Shown here one piece after another: positions 47,419 through 58,619 of a DNA stretch of 64,000 nt. Position numbers and translations under genes: made by a program. The stretch's first letter is position 1. Every line of letters begins with the position of its first letter. The stretch is from Aralia elata (Eukaryota; Streptophyta; Magnoliopsida; Apiales; Araliaceae). The stretch lies in contig CM068379.1 of NCBI GenBank assembly GCA_034770075.1, positions 27,217,506-27,281,505 on the forward strand. Direction: 5' to 3'. Below the pieces are notes generated by a model. It was not told the origin of the DNA. It saw only the letters and a program-made list of their open reading frames with translations, and did not search any database.

Positions 47419-48350
47419 TCACTGATACTTATCGATCCACATCGCCTCCCCAATAATGTTTGAGACCATTAACCTTGAATGTGCACTTTGAGTTTGGTTC
47501 TTCGACGTCAATTGCCCGTGGGGAGCTACTGCAGTGACAATGAAAGGACCTGACCACCTAGACTTTAATTCCCAGGAAATAACCGCAATCTGGAGTTGAA
47601 CAACAATATCGCCTGTCCTGGTTCGAATTTCCAATCAACTATCCGTTTGTCATGCCACCTGTTGACTTTTTCTTTATACAGCTTAGCGTTTTCATAGGCT
47701 TGGTGACGAAACTCCTCCATCTCATTCAATTGAATCAACCTTTTCTCACCCGATGCTTGGAGATCAAAGTTCAATTTCTGAATTTCCCAATATGCATTGT
47801 GTTCAAGTTCGACCGGTAAATGACACGCTTTTCCATAAACCATGCGATATGGTGACATTCCAATGGGATTCTTATAGGCTGTGCGATACGCCCATAAAGC
47901 ATCGTCTAATTTCATCGCCCAATCCTTACGAGATGGGTTCACTACTTTCTCCAGAATTTGCTTAACTTCACGATTAGACACCTCCGCTTGGCCATTCGTT
48001 TGGGGATGATAAGTCGTAGCAATCCTGTGTTTGACTCCATATTTAGCTAACAACTTGGTGAACTGCTTATTGCAAAAATGGGTACCTTCGTCACTGATTA
48101 TGGCTCTTGGTGTACCGAATCGAGTAAAAATATTTTTCTGCAAGAACCGTAGAACCACTTTGGCATCATTTGTGGGTAATGCAGTTGCTTCAACCCATTT
48201 TGATACATAATCCACAGCCAAAAGTATGTATTGATTGTTGAATAACGACGGAATTGGCCCCATAAAGTCAATACCCCATACGTCGAATAGTTCAACTTCA
48301 AGGATAGTGTTGAGAGGCATTTCATGTCGTTTCGAAATGTTGCCAACCAT
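47419..48350 (-). pseudogene. A2 pol: integrase
   Basis: Integrase core on the minus strand with GIDFMGPIP, ISDEGTHFCN, NGQAEVSNREVKQILEKVV, RMVYGKACHLPVELEHNAYW and a C-terminal KSRWSGPFIVT motif. It is broken by a frameshift near 47570-47634 and separated from the integrase zinc finger upstream by a stop near 48360. Very similar in layout to the A1 integrase (17562-18671). Confidence 0.88.
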
Positions 48351-49415
48351 TTGACATCTATCTCACTTTAGAACAAAAAGGTGGGCATCTTTGAACAACG
48401 AAGGCCAGAAAAACCCTGATTGCAGGACTTTTGTTGCAGTTCTTTCTCCCCTATAATGTCCTCCATACTCTGACGAATGGCAACGAGTCAATATGCTCTC
48501 CATTTCTTCCTGAGGCACACAACGTCGTATCATTTGATCCGGACAAGTTTTGAAGAGAAATGGTTCATCCCAGAGGTACTGCTTGATATCATGGAGAAAT
48601 TTCTTTCTTTGTTGAGAAGTGAAATCTTGCGGAAGTACGTTACTGACTAAGTAGTTCACGTAATCAGCATACCAAGGGACTAAGGTGTTGATACGAAATA
48701 GCTGCTCATCCGAAAACGACTCATTAATTACCACTTCATCTTTTCTCTGAATGTCGGCATTCTCTAACCTCGAAAGATGATCAGCCACCTGATTCTCCGT
48801 ACCTTTCCTATCTCGAATTTCTAAGTCAAATTCTTGCAACAGGAGGACCCATTGAATCAACTTCAGTTTGGCATCCTTCTTTGCAATCAAGTATTTGATG
48901 GCTGAATGATCAGTGTAGACTATCACCTTAGTTCCTATCAGATATGCTCGAAATTTATCAAAGGCAAATACTACTGCAAGTAACTCTTTTTCTGTAGTGG
49001 TGTAATTCAATTGTGCATCAGTGAGTGTCTTACTTGAGTAATAAATGGTGTGAAAAATCTTATCCCTTCGCTGACCCAACACAGCTCCCACTGCATAATC
49101 GCTTGCGTCACACATCAACTCAAAAGGTAAGGTCTAATCGGGAGCAACTATGATCGGGGCTGTGACTAACTTCTTTTTCAGCACTTCAAAGGCTTCGATG
49201 CATGATTGATCCATCTTGAAGGGAACATCTTTCTCAAGGAGAGAACACAATGGTTTTGAAATTTTTGAAAAGTCCTTAATGAATCGACGGTAAAATCCTG
49301 CATGTCCGAGAAAACTTCTAATGCCTCTTACATATGTCGGTGGGGGTAGCTTTTCAATGGTTTCGATCTTTGCTCTATCCACCTCTAAGCCTGCTTCGGA
49401 CATTTTGTGCCCCAA
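48351..49415 (-). pseudogene. A2 pol: RNase H and integrase zinc finger
   Basis: LGHAGFYRRFIKDFSK at the end of RT (49134-49415), then RNase H with CDASDYAVGAVLGQ and YTDHSAIKYL, and the integrase finger with HSSEYGGHYRGERTATKVLQSGFFWP (48363-49118). Stops at 49134 and 48363 break the frame. Confidence 0.87.
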
Positions 49416-50611
49416 AATAATCCCTTCTTACACCATAAAATGGCATTTTCCCAGTTAAGCACCAGATTTGTCTCCACACAACGCTTCAACACTAAGATGA
49501 GGTTGCTAAGACACAGATCAAAACTATCACCAAATACAGAAAAATCATCCATGAATACCTCCAAGTTTTGCTCAACCATATCCGAGAAGATAGCCATCAT
49601 GCATCGCTGAAATGTAGCTGGTGCATTACATAACCCGAAAGACATTCTCCGAAATGCAAATGTTCCATAAGGGCATGTAAAAGTCGTTTTCTCTTGGTCC
49701 TCCGGAGCTATTACTATCTGATTATATCCTAAATATCTGTCAAGAAGGCAGTAAAACTGATGACCCGGCAACCTATCCAACATTTGATCAATAAATGGCA
49801 GTGGAAAGTGATCCTTGCGTGTCGCTTTGTTCAACTTGCGGTAATCCATACACACTCGCCAACCTGTAACTGTTCTTGTAGGAATGAGTTCATTATTTTC
49901 ATTTTCAACCACTGTCATTCCCCCCTTTTTAGGCACACACTGTACAGGACTTACCCAAGAACTGTCTGAAATCGGATAGATAATACCGGCATCTAACCAC
50001 TTGATGATTTCCTTCTTCATTACGTCCTTCATGATCGGATTCAATCTTCTTTGTTGCTCAATAACCGATTTTGCTCCTTCTTCAAGCAGAATTTTGTGCA
50101 TACAAAACGACGGACTGATTCCCTTGATGTCTGCTATTGTCCACCCAATTGTTGTTTTATACTCACGCAAAACCCTTAACAGTTTTTCTTCTTGAGATTC
50201 ATTCAAATGAGCAGAAACTATTACTGGTAGCGTGTCAGAGTCTCCCAAGTAAGCATACCTTAGGTGAGATGGAAGAGGTTTGAGTTCAAGCATAGGTGGT
50301 TCTTCCACTGATGGTTTGGACCTCTTTTCTCCTTCTTTTGGCCGGTCAAGTGTATCAAATTGCCTGCTGAATTTTTGAGAAATAGGTAAAGCGTCTAAAA
50401 CCTTGACATAATCCCACTCATCCAAATCATCAAAAGTGTCTATCCTAACTAGAGCAGCTTCTAATGGATCTTCACAATAACTTGCACTAGTTCGCTCATG
50501 CACGATTTCATCCAGCAGGTCTATCCGTAAGCATTCCTCGCCTTCCTTAAGGAATTTCATTAATTTAAACATGTTGAAGGTGACTTCCTGATCTTGAACT
50601 TTTATTGTCAA
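49385..50611 (-). pseudogene. A2 pol: reverse transcriptase
   Basis: Linker LELKPLPSHLRYAYLGD, then RT with WRVCMDYRKLNKATRKDHFPLP, RMSFGLCNAPATFQRCM and the catalytic FMDDFSVFGDS. The usual FSGYNQ reads YLGYNQ here. A frameshift at about 49385-49415 precedes the RNase H part. Confidence 0.88.
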
Positions 50612-51472
50612 TTCACCTTTTTATACATCTATCAACGTTCTCCCTGTTGCTAGGAATGGACGACCTAATATGATGGGGATTTCTTTATCCTTTTCGTAAT
50701 CCAAAATGACGAAGTCAGCTAGGAAGATGAATTTATCAACCTTAACCAAGATATCTTCCACAATACCCCTCGGATATGTCACTGACCTGTCTGCCAATTG
50801 CAGGCTGATGTTTGTCGGTTTTAGTGCCTTTAGCCCAATCTGAGTGTAAACTGATAACGACATTAAATTGATGCTAGCTCCTAAGTCACACAATGCCCTT
50901 CCAGAGAACTGGTTACCAATTACACATGGAATATTGAAGCTTCCTGGATCCTTTAGTTTGGGTGGCAATTTGTTCTACAAAATTGCACTGCATTCCTCGG
51001 TTAATGCCACCGTCTCGAAATCACCCAATTTTCTCTTCTTTGACAAAACCTCCTTCATGAATTTTGCATAACTGGGCATCTGTTCCAGGGCCTCTGCAAA
51101 TGGTATGTTAATGTGCAGTTTCTTGAAAACATCTAAGAATCTGGAAAATTACTTATCTAACTTAGCTTTTTGCAATCTTTGAGGGAATGGTACGGGAGGC
51201 ACTACACTATCTGGCTTGAGTTCTTTTGACTTTGCCTCCGAACCTGTATCCTTCCGCTTTTCTGCTTCCTTCGCCTTACTTTTCATCGGGGTTTCCTCAT
51301 CTTCGTTCTCCACAACTGTTTCTGGTTTTGAATATCCTTTAACCATATCAGGGAGCTCTTTTCCACTCCTTAAGGTCATTGCCTTGCAATGTTCTTTTCC
51401 ATCCATTCTTGGATTAACCTCTGTATCGCTTGGAAGTGCTCCTTGTGGTCGATTGTTCAAGACGTGAGCCAA
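50612..51472 (-). pseudogene. A2 gag C-terminus and protease
   Basis: ALPSDTEVNPRMDGKEHCKA and MTLRSGKELPD mark late gag (51149-51472). The protease region 50621-50968 has CDLGASINLMSLSVY, DILVKVDKFIFLADFVILD and PIILGRPFLATGRTLIDV. Stops separate the pieces but the frame is shared with RT. Confidence 0.87.
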
Positions 51473-52764
51473 CTGTCCCAGCTAATTTTCCAAGTTCCTA
51501 ATTGACATTGCCTGGCTTTTCACATTCAAATCTACTTGAGTTAACAGCTTATCTTGATCATTCATTCTTTTCTCAGACGCTGTGATGAATCTTGCCAATG
51601 ATTCTTCTAAACTCGGTTTTCTTTCTGCATGTTGTGGAACTTGGTTCTGAAAACCTGGGGGATTCTGTGCTCTTGGAGCTGGATTTTGAGTCTGAGTGTT
51701 ATTGCTCCAAGAGAAACCCGGATGATTCTTCTACCCTGGATTATAAGTATTCTGATATGGCTGTTGCGGTCTGTTATAACTCCCCAAATACTATACCGAT
51801 TCCGGATTAATGGCATAATACTCCGTCGGATGTGCACCTGCACATAGCTCACACACATAGGTTACTTGCTGGACTTTTGATTCTGCCAAAGCCTCAATCT
51901 TCTTAGACATGGCTGCCATCTGAGCTGTTAGTGCCGTGACGCATCTACTTCCAATACTCCAGTTACCTTTTGTTGATTCATTCTGGAAGTCAGCCATTGA
52001 TAGTTATTTGTAGCCATAGTCTCTAACAAAGTGAAAGCTTCCTCAAAATTTTTATCCATAAGTGCTCCTCCCGCAGCTGCATCAATGCATGTTCGAGTGT
52101 CATTATTCAACCCATTGTAGACTGTCTAAACTTGTAGCCATTTGGGTAGCCCATGATGTGGATATTTTCTTAATAACTCCTTGAACCTTTCCCAAGCCTC
52201 GTATAGTGACTCTCCATGCTGTTGCCCAAATGTAGAAATCTCGTTTCTCAACTTAGCCGACTTAGCTGGCGGAAAGAATTTCGCTAGGAATTTCTGAGCT
52301 AGATCATCCCAAGTTGTGATGGATCCTGGCAGAAGTGAATGCAACCAACTCTTTGCTTTATCTCTTAGTGTGAACAAAAACAGACGTAATCTTACTGCAT
52401 CATCTGTCACATTGGGATATTTGAATGTATCACAGATCTCTAAAAAGCTAACCAAGTGTTCATTCGGATCGTCGTTAGCTAATCCCCCAAACTGTACCGC
52501 ATTCTGAAGCATATGAATTATTCCCGGCTTGATCTCGAAGGAATTAGCGGTGATAACTGGTCTCGTGATGCTCGATTTGATCTCGTCTATCTTAGGCATA
52601 GCATATTCCCTCAATGATTTCTGTTCTTCGTTAGCCATATTCTCTTTCTCAATTGTTTCCTGACAGAATTTTCTCAACTGACGTAGCTTTTTCTCAAGAT
52701 GATCCTCACACTGCACGAGTTCCGGTTGTTTTGATCGCGTTTGCATAAACGAATCAAAAGACAC
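51473..52764 (-). pseudogene. A2 gag
   Basis: Starts MSFDSFMQTRSKQPELVQ at 52764, 112 bases after the LTR. The capsid region (52126-52764) includes FGGLANDDPNEHLVSFLEIC, RDKAKSWLHSL, LAQKFLAKFFPPAKSAKLRN and ESLYEAWERFKELLRKYPHH, typical of Athila gag. It continues in the same frame through 52110-51928. A frameshift near 51950-52000 leads to the part with EALAESKVQQVTYVCELCAGAH. At least two stops. Confidence 0.87.
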
Positions 52765-52851
52765 CTAAAACAAGAAAAACAAAAGAAAAATAAGTTTGCT
52801 TAATTAGAACAGACTTAATTAAACTGAAATTGAAAATTATAAACACAAATA

Positions 52852-52875
52852 TTCCCCAGCAACGACGCCAAAAAC
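52852..52875 (-). other. Primer binding site of A2
   Basis: On the minus strand TTTTTGGCGTCGTTGCTGGGG follows the LTR end GGGCAACA. This is the Athila-type site complementary to tRNA-Asp with CpG-type changes. Confidence 0.75.
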
Positions 52876-52876
52876 T

Positions 52877-54172
52877 TGTTGCCCGATTTCACAATCAGCA
52901 ATTACGTGCAAGTATACATGATCAACAAGTAATAAAGTGATAAGAACGAGTGTCGAACCCACAGGATTTATTATGCTTAATATCTCCAACTATCAATTTA
53001 GATTATGGCTATTCTATTAACCAATCACAATTTGAATATTGATTGAAACTAATTAAATTAACACTAGTACTGACAATAATCACAAAGGTGGAAATTCAGA
53101 TTTAAAAAGATTAAGACTACAATATCCCCAGTTATATATCATAAACTAATCTATCTATACATTCCAATTATTCACTTCATTGGAGTTGTTAACAGAAATT
53201 CAATTGTATTTATAAGCCCTTTTCCAAGTGATCAAATAAATCTATCTAATCCAATTAACTCTGCGATATTCCTATGCAAAACTAAAGGATTAAATTCATT
53301 AAGCTCCAATTTCCAATTGTTACATGCGGTAAAGAGATATCCTATTCACTTTACAATCCTAATTATTCAACACATGCAAATAATTAAAAATACATGCTAT
53401 CTCATCCAGTTCTAACCCTAGATTGCATCTCCCGAATTCATCTAAAATATTATCCTAATTGTCGACCAAAAAATTTAATCAATAAGCATAGAATAAGATA
53501 GACAACTCAAATTGATTGAATAAATGAAATCAAATAGATAATTAATTCATAAATGTAACTGGTTCAATTGTAGCCTTAACTAAGGTTTTAGTTCATACTG
53601 ATAATAAAAACTAGAATACCACAAAAGTCAACATAATTAATTACAAATCAGAGATAAAAGATTAAAAGAAAACTCAATATAATCTCTAGCACTCCAATTT
53701 GAATTCCTCACGATGCTTAACTTGATCTTCAATTTCCTTGTCAGCTCTAAAAATTCAATCTCTGAATATGTCCGTGTTTTTCCTTGATCCAATCCTTGAT
53801 CTCCTATTTATATCTTCCTTTAGTCTCCCAATCAGAATGATAGATAGAATCCTTGTTCACTTCAACCTTTGCAAAATAACTGACTGCTGACAAACTTTAA
53901 AATTCCACCAGTCGCATTCTCGCCCCGGCGAGAAGTTCTTCACAAGAATCCTCGCCCCGGCCAGATCTCGCCCCGGCGAGGAAAATAAGCCATGACTTCT
54001 CGCCCCGGCCAGGTTGCCCTGTACTCAGCTATTGTTTTTCTTTTCAATATGCAACCAGCCTTGACCTACAAAAGCATTACGAAAACAAATAAAAAGATAC
54101 TAAAAACACTTAAAGACTGTAAAGAATTAAGTCAAAGACGTATCAAACTCGTACGTTAAAACCTACTCATCA
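52877..54172 (-). repeat. 5' LTR of A2 (1296 bp)
   Basis: Pair of 21806-23102. TATA box (minus) at 53804-53812. GC-palindrome cluster at 53919-54012 with centres 32, 16 and 32 bp apart. Confidence 0.92.
53919..54012. repeat. Phased GC-palindrome cluster in the A2 5' LTR
   Basis: CTCGCCCCGGCGAG at 53919-53932 and 53967-53980; CTCGCCCCGGCCAG at 53951-53964 and 53999-54012. Confidence 0.87.
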
Positions 54173-54177
54173 GAAAT

Positions 54178-54319
54178 CAAATTATAAACCCCCCCTTTTT
54201 GGTAAACAAAACATAAATTTAGACTAATCACTCTCTGTGGGATCGACTCTTACTTGCACTGCTACATTATTATCTTTCGCTTTAAGGTTTTATTTTTGGT
54301 TGCTTGCAACAGCACACCA
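54178..54319 (+). repeat. 3' LTR of A1, last part
   Basis: Matches 14449-14590 and ends CAGCACACCA, followed by TSD ATAAT (54320-54324). Confidence 0.9.
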
Positions 54320-54393
54320 ATAATCGACCTTTAATCACACAAAACACAGTATTAATCATAAAATCTCATTTTATTCCATAATACTCAGAAACC

Positions 54394-55559
54394 CTAATTA
54401 CAAGGATCAGAAATATTTACAATCGTTACATTCTTCCCCCATACTACCTTTATTGGAGGTATTAATTTATTTCTTAGGAGTTGCTCTTTTCTATTAATTA
54501 TCTGGATCGAAATTTCTTCACACATTAAGTCCTTTTCAATCTGTATAGGTTCATACTCAATTACATGGTTATAATATGGTTTATACGGCAGTAATACCGA
54601 CACATGGAACACATTGTGTATGTGCTCTAACTTAGGAGGTAGGGCTATTTCATAACTCACTTCTCCTATCCTTCTCAATACCTCAAAAGGTCCTATAAAT
54701 CGTGGACTCAATTTGCCCCTCTTACCAAAACGTATCTTCCCCTTCCAAGGAGATACTTTCAAAAATACAAACGACCCGACTTCAAAATCTCTTTTTTGAC
54801 GATGCTGATTTGCATACTTCTTTTGTTGATGTTGAGTCGTTATTAGTCGTACGCGTATTAACTTAACTATATCTGTTGTCTGTTGTACCAATTCTGGTCC
54901 TAGCAACCAACGTTCCCCTACCTCGTCCCAGCACAGTAGCGTTCTACACTTCATCCCGTACAATGCTTCGTAAGGCGGCATGCCTATACTAGTGTGGTAG
55001 CTATTATTATAAGAAAACTCTACTAGAGGTAGGTGGTCATCCTAATTCCCCTTAAAATCCATGATACAGGCTCTCAGTATATCTTTTAAGTTATGTATCG
55101 TTCTCTCGTTTTGTCCATCTGTTTGAGGGTGATACGTCGTACTCAACCTCAACTGCGTCCCCATATGTTCCTGTAAGCTCTTCTAAAAATTCGACGTGAA
55201 CCGCAAATCCCTATCCGACACGATCGAAACTGGCACTCCATGTCGGGAAATAATTTCCTTGACATAAAGTTTAGCTAATTGGTCTAGGTTAAACCTGATC
55301 TTAATTGGTAAGAAATGTGTCGACTTCGTCAAACGATCCACTATGATCCATATAGCGGCGTATCCTTTATGCGAACTCGGGAGTCCTACTACGAACTCCA
55401 TAGTGATATGCTCCCATTTTCACTCGGGAATTTCTAACGGTTGAAGCAACCCACTCGGTCTTTGATGCTCGACCTTGACTCTTTGACAAGTCAAGCACCT
55501 ACTAACACACTCTGCGACCTCTTTCTTCATGTTTGGCCACCAAAAATATTGTCAGAGGT
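54394..55559 (-). pseudogene. T2 integrase, chromodomain lost
   Basis: Integrase core with EFVVGLPSSHKGYAAIW, FLPIKIRFNLDQL and VSDRDLRFTSNF (55183-55401), then MPPYEALYGMKCRTLLCWDE, VSPWKGKIRFGKRGKLSPRF and HNVFHVSVLLPY (54394-54981). At the point where T1 continues VIWRNQS into its chromodomain, T2 reads VVWGKNV and runs straight into the purine tract and LTR. The chromodomain and 3' UTR are therefore deleted. Stops and a shift lie around 55000-55190. Confidence 0.87.
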
Positions 55560-55564
55560 CTTGA
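55560..55564 (+). repeat. Left TSD of copia solo LTR F (CTTGA)
   Basis: Identical CTTGA at 57370-57374; the T2 integrase finger reads through when the insert is removed. Confidence 0.9.
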
Positions 55565-57369
55565 TGTTAGGTTTGTATATAGCGCGAACATGCAATCAAA
55601 TTACATAAATAGTGCGGAAGTGCAATAAAACGGATTTTAAAATTTTTCATACAAACCATCACCATGATCATCCTTGTGATCAATTATCAATTAAACGAAA
55701 GAGATAGAGATATAGAATTATACCCTCGTGAATCAAAGCTTCCTCAGGTACAAGTTCACCTTCAATTCCTTCGTGTTCTCCTTGAATTCCACCGATTAAA
55801 TTCCTTCCTTTGATCAACGTTAGCCACCCAAGTGTTTGGCCTCTAGAGGTGATCCACCAAGGAATAATAGTTGTTCAAGAAGATGAGTGTTGGCAAAACC
55901 CTAGTTTCTATCTCTATAGAAATTGCAAGTACTCTCTCTCTCCAATTCTTATGGAAGAGTGTGTAACTGTCTAACCCTAAATCATGATAAGGCTCCTCTT
56001 ATTTATAGATATAGGGAACCCTCCTAAACTATTGAGGATTAGGTTTTTTTATTTTAATTAAACTCCTTTAATTGATTAAACTCCTAATCCAATTAGGAAT
56101 TTATGAGAGTACTTTTATTAATTAATTCTCAAACCCTTTTAGGAACTAAATAATAATAATAGTAATAATAATAATAAGACTCCTGTTATTAATATATTTA
56201 ATATTTCCAAAATATTAAATAATAAATATTAAGCTATTTAATTTATTCTATCTCCATAGATTAAATTACATACACTTAACTTATTATTACAATTATGTCA
56301 TTTACTTCTTAAACAAATATTTTTTTCTTTTGCGGTGTGACCCTTTAGGTTCTCCATGTTAAACCGGTTGTGAATAAATTAATTAGAACAATTCTAATCT
56401 TATTTAAATAAATAAATTAAACTATTTAATTTATTTAAATAAATAATATTTATTCTACAATAAGGGTAAGCCCCCTTAGCGATCATCGACTTTCTAGATA
56501 ATATAGATTTCAACATTAATCACAAAAGAACCTTTTAGTGCATAGTTACCGTACAATTCAATCCTTCTACCATACAATGTCCCAATTAAATATAAGACAT
56601 GGAATTACTGTCAAGTCTTATTTTATTTAATTATATGTATTTCGATTCTCAAATGCACAACTCTAATTAATGCAAATTAGAAACTCCTTTCTAATTTCAT
56701 TCTGCTTTGGTCAAAGACTTCTGAGTTGTCATTTATCAAATCACATAGGACATTCACTCATTTTACTAGAAGTGGTAGATTCTTTATTGACCATTCACCT
56801 ATCTCCATGTACAACTTATTATACTCAATCATACCATTTGATATACCCTAAGGGTCTTAAGGGACATGTTAAAGTATAACTCATCACACACAAGATACTA
56901 TGATGATCTCAAGTCCAAGGATCACTTGTACTACTATCACTAGAGGAATTGCTATTGACAGGCGAGTAAAACTCCATTAGTTATTCCTTAGCGAGCCACG
57001 TTCAGTGAAGAATTATTCTCTAATAAGCACCTACATACTTGCTTTAGTGTCTCCACACAAATGATTATGAGATCAATCATCCTCTTCATAAGAGCAAGCA
57101 ACATATGTACTAATCTATCCGGATTCATTAATCCCCTTTTTAGTAATCCATCGATTAGGAACGATTTTAGTTTGTGAGCTATCTAGAATTTAGATCTAAT
57201 TAGCATGATACCATCATGATTCTAAAAGCATTGCTCAAAACTATGGGTTTATCACATAATATAACAGCACCATGTAGATAAAGTAAAATGCTTTTAACAA
57301 ACGAATAAGATTACAAAGTATATGCTACATCATATCAAATATGATTGGCTTGTGTGCATACTACTTTTA
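55565..57369 (-). mobile_element. Copia solo LTR F (1805 bp)
   Basis: TGTTAGGTTTGTATATAG...ACTACTTTTA (final CA decayed to TA) with TSD CTTGA on both sides and no internal region. B/E-type sequence without the 45-bp duplication. TATA (minus) at 55999-56007. Confidence 0.92.
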
Positions 57370-57374
57370 CTTGA

Positions 57375-58619
57375 TACATCTTCGTGTTTCCCGAATGTAT
57401 CAAGTACCTCGAACAAAGGGCCTCTTGCAATATCTCCTCTTTCAGCTCCGGTTCTGACAGATCCCAAATTATTCCTTCAAATTTTAACATCACTTCTTTG
57501 TCGAGTTTGTATTTTAATTCTTCTCCTTGGGAAATTCTTTTTCTAATTCTCTCGCACTCCTCATCCTTGAGTTGTGCCTCCTTTACTCTATCCAAAATGA
57601 TTGGATGAGTCTCTATTGTATAAAACTTCTCATCCGATTCCTTCGAAAATTTCACCTCCAACTCTATTTTTGCCATCGTTGTTATTAGCTCATCTTGAGC
57701 CGTTAACATCGACAACTTTTTTCGACCCTTTCTACTTAAGGCGTCAGCCACCACATTCGTTTTTACAGGATGATATAGAATTTCACAATCATAGTCTTTG
57801 ATCAATTCTAACCACCTCCCCTGCCTCATGTTCAACTCCTTCTGCGTGAAGATATATTTCAGACTCTTGTAGTCTGTATATATTTCACACTTCTCGCCAT
57901 AAAAATAATGCCTCCAAATCTTCAAGGCAAATACCACCACTGCTAACTCCAGATCATGAGTATAATATCCCTTCTCATAATCTTATAACTGTCGTGACGC
58001 GTACGCAATGACCTTCCCGTGCTGCATAAGCACGCATCCCAGTCCTTTATGCGACGCATCACTATATATCACAAAATTATTTGTATCATCCGGTAAGGAT
58101 AATACAGGCACCTCATTCAACTTTCTCTTGAGCTCTTGAAAGTTCTCATCACATTTCTCTGTCCATACGAACTTAACCATCTTCCTCGTCAAATTAGTTA
58201 ACGGGGTAGCTATCTTTGAAAAATCTTGGATAAATCTTCGATAGTAGCCCGCTAACCTAAGAAACTCCACACCTCCATTGGCGTCTTTGGTTGTTCCTAA
58301 TTAATCACCGCCTCCACCTTCGTTGGATCTACAGATATACCATCCTTGTCAATCATGTGGCCCAAAAACTGGACTCTTTCTAACCAAAATTCACACTTCG
58401 AGAATTTCACGTAAAACTTTTCCCTCCTTAGTGTTCCCAACACTATCCTTAGATGTTCAGCATGATCCTCCTGTGTCTTTGACTAGACCAGAATATCATC
58501 TACGAACCCCACTACAAATTTATCTAAATACGGTTTGAACACTCTATTCATTAAATCCATAAATACGGCTGACGCATTTGTCAACCCAAACGACATCATC
58601 AGGAACTCGTAATGACCAT
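57375..58619 (-). pseudogene. T2 reverse transcriptase (part) and RNase H
   Basis: From the cut RT motif GHYEFLMMSFGLTNASAVFMD (58483-58619; catalytic segment reads VGFVDDILV) through RLAGYYRRFIQDFSK and RNase H YSDASHKGLGCVLMQ (57983-58270) to the tether region before the integrase finger (57375-57940). One frameshift lies near 58270-58300 and a stop at about 57983; the frame on the two sides of solo LTR F agrees once the insert and one TSD are subtracted. Confidence 0.88.

Larger units (their letters stand above)
21806..54172 (-). mobile_element. A2: Athila-like element, minus strand, interrupted by the copia block
   Basis: LTRs at 21806-23102 (3') and 52877-54172 (5'), both TGTTGCCCGATTTCAC...CATCA. 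The leader has TTTTTGGCGTCGTTGCTGGGG (about 52852-52875, minus), an Athila-type primer site complementary to tRNA-Asp. Gag-pol runs 52764 to 47419, an extra gene 46231-45269, and the polypurine tract TTTGGGGGTATT adjoins the 3' LTR. TSD GAAAT. The copia block 24473-45242 lies in its 3' region. Confidence 0.92.
12714..54319 (+). mobile_element. A1: Athila-like Ty3/gypsy element, interrupted by A2
   Basis: 5' LTR 12714-14590, internal region 14591-20068, 3' LTR 20069-21805 plus 54178-54319. The 5' LTR start (TAATAAGTATAAAATATG) matches the 3' LTR start (TGATAAGTATAAAATATG), and both end CAGCACACCA. TSD ATAAT at both ends. The Athila assignment rests on the protease/RT sequence (DLGASINVMP, FSGYNQI, FMDDF) and the purine tract AAGTGTGGGGGAATT before the 3' LTR. 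A2 lies inside the 3' LTR, so A1 is older than A2. Confidence 0.9.
54325..58619 (-). mobile_element. T2: Tekay-like element, pol part and start of 3' LTR
   Basis: Minus strand. The LTR start TGTAACGATTG is at 54430, with the purine tract GTATGGGGGAAGAA just before it. Pol runs 54394-55559 and 57375-58619. Its sequence parallels T1 pol domain by domain. It is interrupted by copia solo LTR F and, in the RT domain, by the Tat-like element at 58620. Its LTR continues at 10252-12713 on the other side of A1. Confidence 0.88.
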
